DNA of 38,021 nt, taken from positions 1 to 38,021 of the forward strand of contig CAMWXB010000041.1 of the NCBI GenBank assembly GCA_947178125.1, given 5' to 3'. A program made the translations under genes and the position numbers. The stretch is from an uncultured Lachnospiraceae bacterium. Lineage in GTDB: Bacteria > Bacillota > Clostridia > Lachnospirales > Lachnospiraceae. Every line of letters begins with the position of its first letter. Positions within the stretch are counted from its first letter, which is position 1. Of the stretch, positions 1-9,190 are shown one piece after another. The notes below the pieces were generated by a model, which saw only the letters and a program-made list of their open reading frames with translations, did not search any database and was not told the origin of the DNA.

Positions 1-177
1 CTGCCCATTCTGATAAGGGGAGCCGTTGTTGTTTTCGTAGGTCTGCCCATTCTGAAGAAGGGGGCCGGAGTTGTTTTCATAAGACGGCTCGTTTTGCTCA
101 AATGGAGCGTTATTATTTTCAACGGATTGTGCGTTGTCTGTGGAAACTTCCGTTTGTCTGTTTTCCTGAAAGTCCAT
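1..177 (-). CDS. Asn/Gln-rich protein, N-terminus only (partial)
   Basis: This reading frame starts at an ATG whose complement is at 175-177 and stays open to the window edge, giving 59 residues. A perfect AGGAGG lies 7 bases upstream of the start (complement of 185-190). The peptide is rich in Asn, Gln, Glu and Tyr and contains two tandem copies of a 14-residue unit resembling YENNNGSPYQNGQT, matching a 42-bp DNA repeat. Such low-complexity N-termini often precede a transmembrane or DUF4190-like domain in Clostridia, but that domain would lie outside the window. No function can be assigned. It is transcribed away from the sdpI-like operon. Confidence 0.7.
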   Translation of the reverse strand, partial: MDFQENRQTEVSTDNAQSVENNNAPFEQNEPSYENNSGPLLQNGQTYENNNGSPYQNGQ

Positions 178-204
178 AGGTGTTCCTCCTGATATATAAA
201 GGTT

Positions 205-213
205 ATTATAGCA
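205..213 (-). promoter_or_regulatory. Extended -10 promoter for the minus-strand partial gene
   Basis: Read on the minus strand, TGCTATAAT is a perfect -10 hexamer with the TGn extension. It lies 27 bases upstream of the start codon. The -35 region is weak, as is usual for extended -10 promoters. Confidence 0.5.
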
Positions 214-302
214 CAGATAGATAAAAATTAACAGATAAATAAGAAGTTTTGGTAAAAATTATAGCCGCCTGACCGATGGCTGCACTGTTAAAAAATTCTG
301 TA

Positions 303-331
303 TTGACATCTCGTTTCTATCGTATTACTAT
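303..331 (+). promoter_or_regulatory. Sigma-A-type promoter of the sdpI-padR operon
   Basis: A perfect TTGACA at 303-308 is followed after exactly 17 bases by TACTAT at 326-331. The sdpI-like start codon is about 120 bases downstream. The -10 hexamer lies inside the palindrome at 327-357, so a bound dimer should block polymerase. Confidence 0.65.
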
Positions 332-357
332 ATATTTAGTATTGCTAAATATATAGT
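327..357. promoter_or_regulatory. 31-bp palindromic operator candidate
   Basis: ACTATATATTTAG at 327-339 is followed by the 5-base centre TATTG and then by its exact reverse complement at 345-357. It covers the -10 hexamer and the presumed start site. The downstream operon encodes a PadR repressor, so autoregulation is the simplest idea, but the binding protein is inferred. Confidence 0.55.
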
Positions 358-454
358 GAAATAGAGGAATACGATAACTCGTTTTGGAATTGTGTACCTA
401 TATGAAAATAAATCATAATTGCAGCCATAAATCAGGATATGAAGCGGAGGAAAT

Positions 455-832
455 ATGTGGTTTTGGTGGTTTATATTTGTTTGTGATATGTTTATTCCAA
501 TACTTATGGTCATTGTCGGTAATATGATGAGGAAACATGCTCCTGAAAAAATCAATGGAATAATCGGCTATCGGACGGCACGTTCTATGAAAAATATAGA
601 CACATGGAAGTTTGCACATGATTATTGTGGCCGCTTATGGTGGAAAATCGGCTGGAGCATGTTGATACCGTCATTTGTGATTCATATTCCTTTTTACCAT
701 AGTTCTGAGAATACGATTGGAATAGTTGCAGCAATTTTATGCACAATGCAGTGTGCGATTTTAATATTATCCATTTTCCCGACGGAAAAAGCTTTAAAAA
801 GAACATTTACGGATGACGGAATGCGAAGATGA
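455..832 (+). CDS. SdpI-family membrane protein
   Basis: A 125-residue integral membrane protein with hydrophobic segments near residues 4-24, 65-85 and 90-110. The central part, with NGIIGYRTARSMKN around residues 33-46 and the following WKFAH and CGR, matches the hallmark region of the SdpI C-terminal domain family. In Bacillus subtilis, SdpI is the immunity protein for the SDP killing factor and sequesters the ArsR-type repressor SdpR. Here the partner regulator is a PadR protein and no sdpC-like toxin gene is nearby, so the role as immunity protein or signal sensor is inferred. The ribosome site GGAGG sits 6 bases before the ATG. Its stop overlaps an upstream in-frame ATG of the next gene. 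Confidence 0.8.
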   Translation: MWFWWFIFVCDMFIPILMVIVGNMMRKHAPEKINGIIGYRTARSMKNIDTWKFAHDYCGRLWWKIGWSMLIPSFVIHIPFYHSSENTIGIVAAILCTMQCAILILSIFPTEKALKRTFTDDGMRR

Positions 833-876
833 TATTCGGTGGAACAAAAACGATACTTGAAAGGAGCGCGGCAGAA

Positions 877-1248
877 ATGCAGGAAAAGTATGAGCGGCAG
901 ATGAAAAAGGGTGTTTTGGATATGCTGGTACTGCGGCTCCTTTTGGAAGAAAAGAAGTATGGCTATCAACTGATTGCAGAACTTAGGGAAAAGGGCGGCG
1001 ATATTTTTGGCTTAAAGGAAGGAACATTATATCCGATACTTTATCGATTGGAGGATGAAGGGCTGATAGAGAGCAGATGGTCCGAAGCGGAGAACAGACA
1101 GCCGCCCAGAAAATATTATCTGATGACGGATAAGGGGCGGACGGCGTTTGAAGAGATTCATCAGGTGTGGCGCAGAATCGTGGACAGTGTAGATGGTCTG
1201 ATGGAGCAGTCATCAGACATGGCTATGGAAGAGAGGGGGAAGATATAG
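877..1248 (+). CDS. PadR-family transcriptional regulator
   Basis: A 123-residue winged-helix regulator. The pattern KKGVLDMLVLRLL, KYGYQL, KEGTLYPILYRLEDEGLIES and PPRKYYLMTDKG is diagnostic of PadR proteins, which bind palindromic DNA as dimers, usually as repressors that respond to small ligands or stress. The frame is open from 829, where ATGA overlaps the sdpI-like stop, but AAAGGAG lies 10 bases before the ATG at 877, and that start gives a normal PadR N-terminus. The gene lies between an SdpI-like membrane protein and a HAAS-type membrane protein, a common PadR arrangement in Firmicutes. It probably acts on the palindrome at 327-357. Confidence 0.88.
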   Translation: MQEKYERQMKKGVLDMLVLRLLLEEKKYGYQLIAELREKGGDIFGLKEGTLYPILYRLEDEGLIESRWSEAENRQPPRKYYLMTDKGRTAFEEIHQVWRRIVDSVDGLMEQSSDMAMEERGKI

Positions 1249-1250
1249 AA

Positions 1251-1898
1251 ATGGAAGCGGAAAAATATGTGAATAGCATTGTCAAAAAAATAAAATGCAC
1301 AAGTACGAAGAAGAAAGAGATTAAAGTCCAGCTGCTGTCGGATATTGCCATGCGCCGGAAATCAGGAGAATCCATGGAACAGATTATGGAGAGCATGGGG
1401 ACGGCCGAAGAGATTGCGGAGGCCTTTGAGCAGAATCTGTCAAAAGCAGATAAAAAAGCATATAAAAGGCGGAGGATTTTGATGACGATAGGCAGCATTG
1501 TCCTGGTGCTGCTCATCTTGTGCCGGTATGTGTGGTGGCTCATTCCGAAAGCAGTGGATATCGGCGGCGATACCCGGTTCAGCCAGGAAAAAGTTACGAT
1601 AGAGGTAGAAAAAGTCATCGAACTGTTAGATGAAAATGATTATGAGTCCCTTCAGGAGATATCGGTAGAAAAAATCCGTGCAATGCTGAATCAGGAAACG
1701 GTCGGCGGCGTAAAGGATGTGATTTCTACAGACTGGGGAGAACGGCAGTCGATTGGTAATGTGTATATAGGCGGTGTGAAGCAGAAAGGAAAGCTGCTCA
1801 TTGTTACGCAGGTGGATGCGGTCTATGAAAATGTCAGCGTCGTTTATACCATTTCCTTTGATGAAAATATGGAACTGGCCGGGCTTTATATGCGATAG
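1251..1898 (+). CDS. HAAS-domain membrane protein with DUF3887-like C-terminus
   Basis: A 215-residue protein. Residues 1-70 are helical and resemble the HAAS/DUF1700 domain found next to PadR regulators (KYVNSIVKKIK, then an SGESMEQIMESMGTAEEIA segment). One transmembrane helix lies near residues 80-98 (ILMTIGSIVLVLLILC). The outside domain, about residues 115-215, resembles DUF3887, ending in a beta-rich stretch. It starts 2 bases after the padR stop, behind GAGAGGGGG, so the two are translated from one message. In this class the HAAS protein is thought to pass a membrane signal to the PadR partner. That role is family knowledge, not visible in the sequence. Confidence 0.75.
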   Translation: MEAEKYVNSIVKKIKCTSTKKKEIKVQLLSDIAMRRKSGESMEQIMESMGTAEEIAEAFEQNLSKADKKAYKRRRILMTIGSIVLVLLILCRYVWWLIPKAVDIGGDTRFSQEKVTIEVEKVIELLDENDYESLQEISVEKIRAMLNQETVGGVKDVISTDWGERQSIGNVYIGGVKQKGKLLIVTQVDAVYENVSVVYTISFDENMELAGLYMR

Positions 1899-1911
1899 GA
1901 GGGAGTCCGTC

Positions 1912-1940
1912 TTACAATATGCCATGGTTTATGATATAAT
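1912..1940 (+). promoter_or_regulatory. Promoter of the hsd operon
   Basis: TTACAA at 1912-1917 is followed after 17 bases by TATAAT at 1935-1940, preceded by TGA (extended -10). hsdR starts 64 bases downstream. No terminator separates it from the previous gene. Confidence 0.65.
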
Positions 1941-2003
1941 AAAAGATAAATAAACGATGCGGAGCAGTATCTGTTTCTGTAGTTAATCGAAAGGTGTTGC
2001 AAT

Positions 2004-5000
2004 ATGAAAGACGAAAGGCAAATCGAAAACGATTTTATTGAAAAGCTGAAGGAGTTAAAATATACCTATCGTGAAGATATTAAAGATAAAGCAGCTCTTG
2101 AAGAAAATTTTAGAAATCATTTTCAAAATCTAAATAGAGTTAGATTAAGTAATTCTGAATTTCTGAGATTAAAAGAGAGTATTATAACTTCTGATGTATT
2201 TGCAGCAGCCCAAAAATTAAGAGAAATCAATACTTTTAAACGAGATGATGATACTCCATTACAATATACGCTCGTTAATACTGTTGACTGGTGCAAAAAT
2301 GAATACGAAGTTATCAATCAGCTTCGCATAAATACAGAAAACAGTTATCATCGCTATGATGTGATCATTCTTATCAATGGCATTCCTGTTGTTCAAATAG
2401 AATTGAAATCGCTTCAGGTCACACCGAGAAGAGCAGTGGAACAAATAGTGAAATATAAAAACGATCCGGGAAATGGATTTACGAATTCATTACTGTGTTT
2501 TATGCAGCTTTTTATTGTCAGTAACGAATGCCATACTTATTATTTTGCAAATAATAATAAAGATCATTTTAGATTTAATGCGGATGAGAGATTTTTACCT
2601 GTTTATCAGCTCGCAGATAAAAATAATGAGAAAATTACCCACTTGCATGATTTTTCCGAGATTCTATTGCGGAAATGTGCTTTAGGTGAATTGATTAGCA
2701 AATATATGGTTTTAGTAGCGTGCGAACAAAAAATGATGATAATGAGGCCATATCAGATTTATGCTGTAAAGGCCATTATGGATTGTATTGAACAAAATAG
2801 AGGAAATGGCTATATATGGCATACGACAGGCAGTGGAAAAACGCTTACATCCTTTAAGGCGTCAACATTGCTGAAGGATAATCGAAACATAGCAAAATGT
2901 CTGTTTGTTGTTGACAGAAAGGACCTTGATAGACAAACGAGAGAAGAATTTAATAAATTTCAGGAAGGATGTGTTGAAGAAAACACCAATACTGAAACAT
3001 TAGTAGAAAGACTCACTTCTGAAGATTATCGTGACAAGGTAATTGTAACAACGATTCAAAAGCTTGGTTTGGCGCTTGATGAAGACAACAAACGAATTCA
3101 GGAAAAGAAAAAAAGAGGAGAGTTAACATACAAAGAGCGTTTGGCTCCTTTGAAAGATCAGAGAATTGTCATGATTTTTGATGAATGTCATCGTTCGCAG
3201 TTTGGAGAGAACCATAAAGCTATTAAAAATTTCTTTCCCAAAGCACAGCTTTTTGGATTTACAGGGACCCCGATTTTTGAAGAAAACGCAGCATATAAAC
3301 AAGTTGATGGAACAGTAGGTTCTTACACGACAACAAAAGATATTTTTGAAAAAGAGCTTCACGCATATACGATTACACACGCTATCGATGACGAAAATGT
3401 TTTGCGTTTCCACATTGATTATTATAAGCCGGAAGAAGGTAGAAGTACTTCAAAAGAAAATGAAAAGGAAAATAAAAGAGCTGTAATAAAAACAATTCTT
3501 TCAAAACACGATGCGGTGACTGATAATAGGAGATATAACGCTATTTTTGCGACAGCTTCTATTAATGATGCCATTGAATATTATGAATTATTTGAAGCAG
3601 AACAGCAGAAGCTTGCAGAGGATGAAAATGTAGATTTTAAACCAATCAATGTTGCCTGTGTATTTTCGCCGCCGGCAGAAGGCAATAAAGATGTTCAACA
3701 GATTCAGGAGGATCTTCCACAGGAAAAGGAAGATAACCAAAAAGAACCTGCGGAAAAGAAACAGAAACTTGTACAAATTATAGGCGATTATAACAGACAG
3801 TATGGGACAAACCATAACATCAGTAATTTTGATGGTTACTATCAGGATGTACAGCTAAGGATTAAGAACCAAAAATATGCAAATACGGATTATCCCCATA
3901 CAAATAAAATTGATATCACGATAGTTGTTGATATGTTGTTAACAGGTTTTGATTCAAAATATCTGAATACTTTATATGTAGATAAAAATTTGAAGTATCA
4001 CGGGTTGATACAAGCGTTTTCAAGGACGAACAGAGTTCTTAATGATACGAAACCATATGGAAATATTCTTGATTTCAGGAACCAGACGGACGAGGTGGAT
4101 AATGCCATTGCACTGTTTTCCGGTGAAAGTAACAGCAGACGTGCAAAGGAAATCTGGCTTGTTGAACCAGCACCAGAAATGATTGTCAAATTGGATAATG
4201 CTGTTGATGAACTGAAAAAGTTTATGGAATCTCAAGGCCTTGAATGTAAACCAGGGGAAGTGAGCAATCTAAGAGGAGATGCGGCAAGGTGCAAATTTAT
4301 TAACATATTTAAGGAAGTCCAGCGACTGAAAACGCAGCTTGAACAGTATACAGAAATAGAAGAAAAAGATGCGGCTAAGATTATGGAATTATTGCCGGAA
4401 GATACAATGCGTGCATTTCGTGGAGCATACATGGATATGGCACAGAGGCTAAAAGCCGCGCAGGGAAAAGAAATTGAAAATAAGGATTCGGAGGTGGAGC
4501 AGCTTGATTTTGAGTTTGTTCTGTTTTCTTCTGCTATTATTGATTATGACTACATTATGGCACTTATTTCCCGGTACACGCAGTATGAGCCGAAAAAACA
4601 GCATATGAGAAAAGAACAGATTATTGGAATGCTTTCTGCAACCTCTAATCTGTTTGACGAAAGGGAAGATATTATTGAGTATATTAATTCACTTAAAGTT
4701 GGAGAAACTCTGAATGTAGATGCAATCAAAGCAGGTTATCAAAAGTTTAAAGAGCGGAAAAATAATAATGAAATCAATGCTCTAGCAATTAAACATGGCA
4801 TTGTAATTCATGATTTGCAGGGGTTTGTTCAGGGAATAACGGAACGAATGATTTTTGATGGAGAAAAACTGAGCGATTTGCTTGCACCGCTTAATCTTGG
4901 CTGGAGAGATAGAACTCAAAAAGAATTGGAATTGATGGAAGATTTAATTCCTCTGTTAAAGAAATTGGCGAACGGTCGTGAAATTGTGGGGTTAAATGCG

Positions 5001-5009
5001 TATGAATAA
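2004..5009 (+). CDS. hsdR: Type I restriction enzyme, R (motor/nuclease) subunit
   Basis: A 1001-residue subunit that translocates and cuts unmodified DNA when bound to HsdM2S. The PD-(D/E)XK nuclease is near the N-terminus: D119 in RYDVIILINGI and E133/K135 in QIELK. The SF2 motor follows, with Walker A TTGSGKT at 274-280, the DECH box at 393-396, GFTGTPIF soon after, a TGFDS motif near 645 and QAFSRTNRV near 670-678. Length and order fit the EcoR124-like (type IC) class. AAAGGTG lies just before the ATG at 2004. It is the first gene of the operon and its last 14 bases overlap hsdS. The gene is visibly more AT-rich than the flanking housekeeping genes, which suggests horizontal acquisition. 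All key motifs are intact. Confidence 0.95.
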   Translation: MKDERQIENDFIEKLKELKYTYREDIKDKAALEENFRNHFQNLNRVRLSNSEFLRLKESIITSDVFAAAQKLREINTFKRDDDTPLQYTLVNTVDWCKNEYEVINQLRINTENSYHRYDVIILINGIPVVQIELKSLQVTPRRAVEQIVKYKNDPGNGFTNSLLCFMQLFIVSNECHTYYFANNNKDHFRFNADERFLPVYQLADKNNEKITHLHDFSEILLRKCALGELISKYMVLVACEQKMMIMRPYQIYAVKAIMDCIEQNRGNGYIWHTTGSGKTLTSFKASTLLKDNRNIAKCLFVVDRKDLDRQTREEFNKFQEGCVEENTNTETLVERLTSEDYRDKVIVTTIQKLGLALDEDNKRIQEKKKRGELTYKERLAPLKDQRIVMIFDECHRSQFGENHKAIKNFFPKAQLFGFTGTPIFEENAAYKQVDGTVGSYTTTKDIFEKELHAYTITHAIDDENVLRFHIDYYKPEEGRSTSKENEKENKRAVIKTILSKHDAVTDNRRYNAIFATASINDAIEYYELFEAEQQKLAEDENVDFKPINVACVFSPPAEGNKDVQQIQEDLPQEKEDNQKEPAEKKQKLVQIIGDYNRQYGTNHNISNFDGYYQDVQLRIKNQKYANTDYPHTNKIDITIVVDMLLTGFDSKYLNTLYVDKNLKYHGLIQAFSRTNRVLNDTKPYGNILDFRNQTDEVDNAIALFSGESNSRRAKEIWLVEPAPEMIVKLDNAVDELKKFMESQGLECKPGEVSNLRGDAARCKFINIFKEVQRLKTQLEQYTEIEEKDAAKIMELLPEDTMRAFRGAYMDMAQRLKAAQGKEIENKDSEVEQLDFEFVLFSSAIIDYDYIMALISRYTQYEPKKQHMRKEQIIGMLSATSNLFDEREDIIEYINSLKVGETLNVDAIKAGYQKFKERKNNNEINALAIKHGIVIHDLQGFVQGITERMIFDGEKLSDLLAPLNLGWRDRTQKELELMEDLIPLLKKLANGREIVGLNAYE

Positions 5010-6216
5010 AAAGAAAAAAACAGAAATCAGGTTGAGATTCCCTGAATTTACAGACAGTAAATGGATTAAGACAAAATTAGGAAATATTTCATCAATTGTA
5101 AAAGAAAAAGCGGGAGAAAATAAATATCTTCTTATGAGCGTTACATCAGGAGTCGGTTTAGTACCTCAAACTGAAAAATTTGGCAGAGAAATCGCCGGAG
5201 ACTCCTATAAAAATTATACTGTAATCAGGAGGTACGATTTTGCTTACAATAAAAGTGCAACAAAGCAGTTCCCAGAAGGTTTTATATCCATGCTTAGTGA
5301 CTATGATGTTGCTGCCGTTCCGAATAGTATTTTTATTTGTTTTAGAATTACCGATAATGAATGTTATCCTCTTTTTTTGAACTATCTTTTTTATAATAAT
5401 TATCACGGTAAATGGTTAAAAAGATACATAGAAGTAGGAGCACGGGCACATGGGGCGCTCAGCATGGACACAGAACATTTGTGGGATATGCCGATTGATT
5501 TGCCGTGTTTGAAAGAACAGCAAAAGATAGCCAATTGTATATTTTCTGTCAGTAAGTTGATTGATGCGGAAAGCAGAAAACTTAAGGCGCTTAAAAAATA
5601 TAAAAAGGGGTTGATGCAAAAGCTTTTTCCTGCTGAGGACATGGATGTGCCGGAGTGGAGATTTCCTGAATTCCGGGATTGCGGTGCATGGGTAGAATGT
5701 AGTGTGGGAGATATTTTGAAGCCTGTTACCCCACCTCAAAAAATAGTAAAAGCTGAATATAAAGTTTCAGGTAAATATCCAATTATTGATCAATCTCAGG
5801 AATATATTTCGGGATGGACGGATGATGAAGCATCTGTGGTATTCAATGATTCTCCATTAATTGTTTTTGGAGATCATACTTGTGTTTTAAAGCTGGTAAA
5901 ACAGCCATTTGCACAAGGGGCAGATGGAGTCAAAATCCTTTCCGTGGATGATAAGCTGGACGAGGAGTTTGTATACTATGATCTGGAAAGCATCTCGATA
6001 AAAGCTGATGGATATAAAAGACATTATTCTATATTAAAAAAAAAGTCTGTGAAATACTCGGATAAAAATTCCGGTGAACAGCAAAAAATTGCAGACTGTT
6101 TTTCTAAAATAGATTCTCTGATCATAGCACAATCAAATAAGATTAAAAGTTTACAAACACACAGAAAAGGGATGATGCAAGGTTTTTTTTCTTTTCCTGA
6201 GGAGGCTGAGTTATGA
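4996..6216 (+). CDS. hsdS: Type I restriction enzyme, S (specificity) subunit
   Basis: A 406-residue two-domain specificity subunit. Target-recognition domain 1 spans about residues 8-155 and domain 2 about 215-355. Each is followed by a conserved helical spacer: EQQKIANCIFSVSKLIDAE with KKYKKGLMQKLFP, and EQQKIADCFSKIDSLI with HRKGMMQGFF. The two halves also start alike (PEFTDSKW and PEFRDCGAW), the usual internal duplication. It would bind a bipartite sequence that cannot be predicted here. The ATG at 4996 overlaps hsdR by 14 bases; an in-frame ATG at 5002 is also possible. Its stop overlaps prrC by 4 bases (ATGA). I found no second hsdS or recombinase that would suggest phase-variable specificity. 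Confidence 0.93.
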   Translation: MRMNKKKKTEIRLRFPEFTDSKWIKTKLGNISSIVKEKAGENKYLLMSVTSGVGLVPQTEKFGREIAGDSYKNYTVIRRYDFAYNKSATKQFPEGFISMLSDYDVAAVPNSIFICFRITDNECYPLFLNYLFYNNYHGKWLKRYIEVGARAHGALSMDTEHLWDMPIDLPCLKEQQKIANCIFSVSKLIDAESRKLKALKKYKKGLMQKLFPAEDMDVPEWRFPEFRDCGAWVECSVGDILKPVTPPQKIVKAEYKVSGKYPIIDQSQEYISGWTDDEASVVFNDSPLIVFGDHTCVLKLVKQPFAQGADGVKILSVDDKLDEEFVYYDLESISIKADGYKRHYSILKKKSVKYSDKNSGEQQKIADCFSKIDSLIIAQSNKIKSLQTHRKGMMQGFFSFPEEAEL

Positions 6217-7334
6217 ATGATATCACAACTGTAAGTGATGAAAATTTGAAAGAACTATCTGAGAAAATTTTTTATTTAAATGAAAATATCATATTAATCT
6301 ATGCTTTTAACGGAACAGGAAAAACTCGATTATCAGTTGAGTATAAGAATTTTACAAAACGAAATAATGATGATAGTCATGCGGGTGTTTATTACAATGC
6401 ATATAGTGAAGACTTATTTGTATGGGACAACGATGTTGAAAATACTGGCAGTAGAATGAAGCTTAATGTAATACCATCCAGCTTAAATCAATATCATTCA
6501 TCAATAGATGAAAACAGCGTGCGTGAGAAACTTTCGATTTACAAACCTAAATTTGATTTTAAATTTAAAATGTTTGATGATTTTTCAATGGGAATTGAAT
6601 CAATTACTTTTTATGCCAGAACAAATAATGAAATAGAGAGCGAGGAGCCGATAAAAATATCCCGCGGAGAAGAACGTATTTTTATCTGGTGTTTTTTTCT
6701 GGCTTTATTTGATGTTCAGGGCTGGACAGGTCAACAAAATAGCCATTTTTTTATAGATGATCCGGTTTCCAGCTTAGATGAACATAATATTTTTATTACA
6801 GCATCTACTGTACTTGATTTGATCGATGAGCATTATGAACAAAGAAAAATTGTAATTACAACACATCATGTCGGTTTTTTTTCCATACTTTCGGACTGGC
6901 TGTGTAAAGGAGAAAAGGCGAGCAGTTATAAGCGGAAAATCCATCAATACATATTAAAGAACGATGATTCATCATTAAAGCTGCTTAGTTGTAAGAAAGA
7001 TGTTTTTATGTACCATTTGGAACTGCTTCAAATTCTTCAAAATGCAATTAATGAGCATAAATTGTACGCATATCATTTTGCAATATTAAGGCAGGCATTG
7101 GAAAATATTTCTTCCTTTCTTGGTATAGGGCGTATTTCATATGTACTTGAACAAATTGGAATAGACGATACAGATACCGTTGCGCGAATTATAAATACAC
7201 TATCGCATAAAACGGTATTTAGATATGAAATGAAAGAAATGGTTCCGGACAATGTAGAACTTCTTACAGATATTTTTAATAAAATTCAGCAGAAATATAA
7301 TTTTGTTATTCATGGAGGTACAGGAAATGAATGA
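6213..7334 (+). CDS. prrC: PrrC-like anticodon nuclease of the type I restriction locus
   Basis: A 373-residue protein with an ABC-type ATPase part and a C-terminal nuclease part. Visible motifs are IYAFNGTGKTRLS (Walker A at 34-38), YYNAYSEDLFVWDND at 60-74, SRGEE (signature, 150-154), FFIDDPVSSLD (Walker B, 179-189) and TTHH (216-219). The C-terminal part has LRQALE and RIINTLSH, which place R293, E297 and H332 in the order and nearly the spacing of the Arg320-Glu324-His356 triad of Escherichia coli PrrC as I remember it. That enzyme is kept silent by its Hsd partner, is activated when phage T4 inhibits restriction, and cleaves tRNA-Lys in the anticodon loop. The length is close to the 396 residues of PrrC. 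The gene lies inside the hsd operon, overlapping hsdS by 4 and hsdM by 8 bases, which suggests tight co-expression. The tRNA target here is unknown. Confidence 0.9.
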   Translation: MNDITTVSDENLKELSEKIFYLNENIILIYAFNGTGKTRLSVEYKNFTKRNNDDSHAGVYYNAYSEDLFVWDNDVENTGSRMKLNVIPSSLNQYHSSIDENSVREKLSIYKPKFDFKFKMFDDFSMGIESITFYARTNNEIESEEPIKISRGEERIFIWCFFLALFDVQGWTGQQNSHFFIDDPVSSLDEHNIFITASTVLDLIDEHYEQRKIVITTHHVGFFSILSDWLCKGEKASSYKRKIHQYILKNDDSSLKLLSCKKDVFMYHLELLQILQNAINEHKLYAYHFAILRQALENISSFLGIGRISYVLEQIGIDDTDTVARIINTLSHKTVFRYEMKEMVPDNVELLTDIFNKIQQKYNFVIHGGTGNE

Positions 7335-9117
7335 TACGCAGCAAAAACAATTAGGCTCAACTTTATGGGCAATTGCTGATAGATTGCGTGGTGCAATGAA
7401 TGCAGATGATTTTCGGGATTATATGTTGTCGTTTCTTTTTTTGCGTTATCTATCCGATAATTATGAAGAGGCAGTAAAAAAAGAATTGGGCAGCGATTAT
7501 CAGGACAGTGAAGATGAAATAAAAAGAAATCGTGATGAAATTAATTCTTATATAGAAGAATTAAAACAGATGATTGTTGAGTATGTGGATGGCATTCCTC
7601 TGAAAAAACTAGGTTTAGGAGAACATGAAACAGATAGGGATGTAATAGGAGCGGCGAGAAATAGATTTATAGAGGAAAACAATAAGATGTTTCATGCCAA
7701 GAGTGTCATTCCTCTTGCTGTGTGGTATACTCATAACTTAGACCAGGTGGAAGTTTTTGAGAAACAAATGCGTCGTAAGATCCATTATGTAATAAAGCCG
7801 GCATATTTGTGGAGTAATATATATGAATTGGCACGAACGCAAGATGAAAAATTACTGAGAACTTTGCAGGATGGCTTTAAGTATATTGAAAATGAGTCCT
7901 TTGAGAGCAGATTTCGGGGTTTGTTTTCAGAGGTAAATCTTGATTCGGATAAACTGGGGAAAAAATATAGCGAACGAAATACACTTCTGTGTTCAATTAT
8001 AATGGAGATAGCGGAGGGTCTTTCTAAATTTCCAAATGAAACCGATCTTTTGGGTGATGCTTATGAATATTTAATCGGACAATTTGCGGCAGGTTCAGGA
8101 AAAAAGGCAGGAGAATTTTATACACCGCAGCAGGTTTCTACGATTCTCTCCAGAATTGTGACACTGGATAGCCAGGACCCGAGTACCGGAAAGAAGAATA
8201 AGCTTAAAAATATTCTTGATTTTGCCTGCGGCTCAGGTTCATTGCTGATAAATGTCAGGAAGCAGCTTGGGGAGAATTGTATTGGACAGATTTATGGACA
8301 GGAAAAAAATATTACAACCTATAACCTTGCGCGTATGAATATGTTGCTTCATGGATTAAAAGATTCTGAATTCCAAATACATCATGGAGATTCCTTGTTA
8401 AACGACTGGAATATTTTAAATGAAATGAATCCGGCGAAAAAAATTCAGTTTGAGGCAATCGTGGCTAATCCGCCTTTTAGTTACAGGTGGCAGACTAAAG
8501 AAGAAATGGCTGAGGATTTCAGATTTAAAGGATATGGGCTTGCGCCAAGATCGGCTGCTGATTTTGCATTTTTGCTTCATGGCTTTCATTTTTTGAGTGA
8601 TGATGGGGCAATGGCTATTATCTTGCCTCACGGAGTACTATTTCGTCGTGGAGTTGAGGAAAAAATCAGAACAAAGTTATTGGAGGACGGCAATATTGAT
8701 GCGGTTATAGGATTACCTGAAAATTTGTTTTTTTCTACAGGAATTTCAGTTTGTATACTGGTACTTAAGAAATGTAAAAAATTTGATGATGTGCTGATAA
8801 TTAATGCAAGCGGACAGTTTAAAAAAGGAAAGCGTCAGAATATACTTTTACCTCAACATATTGATAAAATAATTGATACCTATCAATATAGAAAAGAAGA
8901 GGATAAAAAGTATTCCCGCCGAGTATCTATGGGCGAAATTAAGCAGCATGGATATAACTTAAATATTTCTCAATATGTTAGCACGGTGTCTGAAGAAGAA
9001 GTGGTTAACCTTGAAGAAGTAACACGAGAACTTGAAGAAATTGAGATTAAAATACAACAGGCAAAAGCCGAGCATAATGAATTTTTGAAGGAACTTGGTC
9101 TTACCCCTTTGCCATAG
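7327..9117 (+). CDS. hsdM: Type I restriction enzyme, M (methyltransferase) subunit
   Basis: A 596-residue N6-adenine methyltransferase that methylates the HsdS target using S-adenosylmethionine. The N-terminus (LGSTLWAIADRLRGAMNADDF) is the typical HsdM helical domain. GEFYTPQQV lies at 263-271, the S-adenosylmethionine motif I (LDFACGSGSLL) at 297-307 and the catalytic NPPF at 381-384. The ATG at 7327 follows GGAGG; the frame is open further up to 7303, but that start lacks a ribosome site and adds non-conserved residues. It overlaps prrC by 8 bases. It is longer than the roughly 520 residues I associate with EcoR124 HsdM because of extra sequence between about residues 85 and 150. The stop at 9115-9117 closes the operon. 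Confidence 0.93.
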   Translation: MNDTQQKQLGSTLWAIADRLRGAMNADDFRDYMLSFLFLRYLSDNYEEAVKKELGSDYQDSEDEIKRNRDEINSYIEELKQMIVEYVDGIPLKKLGLGEHETDRDVIGAARNRFIEENNKMFHAKSVIPLAVWYTHNLDQVEVFEKQMRRKIHYVIKPAYLWSNIYELARTQDEKLLRTLQDGFKYIENESFESRFRGLFSEVNLDSDKLGKKYSERNTLLCSIIMEIAEGLSKFPNETDLLGDAYEYLIGQFAAGSGKKAGEFYTPQQVSTILSRIVTLDSQDPSTGKKNKLKNILDFACGSGSLLINVRKQLGENCIGQIYGQEKNITTYNLARMNMLLHGLKDSEFQIHHGDSLLNDWNILNEMNPAKKIQFEAIVANPPFSYRWQTKEEMAEDFRFKGYGLAPRSAADFAFLLHGFHFLSDDGAMAIILPHGVLFRRGVEEKIRTKLLEDGNIDAVIGLPENLFFSTGISVCILVLKKCKKFDDVLIINASGQFKKGKRQNILLPQHIDKIIDTYQYRKEEDKKYSRRVSMGEIKQHGYNLNISQYVSTVSEEEVVNLEEVTRELEEIEIKIQQAKAEHNEFLKELGLTPLP

Positions 9118-9136
9118 CAAGGATAGATAGTAGTAT
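9109..9136 (+). promoter_or_regulatory. Possible promoter before the small membrane proteins
   Basis: TTGCCA at 9109-9114 and TAGTAT at 9131-9136 are separated by 16 bases. It overlaps the hsdM stop. The spacing is acceptable but the -10 matches only 4 of 6 positions. Confidence 0.3.
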
Positions 9137-9190
9137 ATCTGTTGTATGTGTAATTGGAACTGTGAACTTGTTTCAAGGAGGGAAAACATC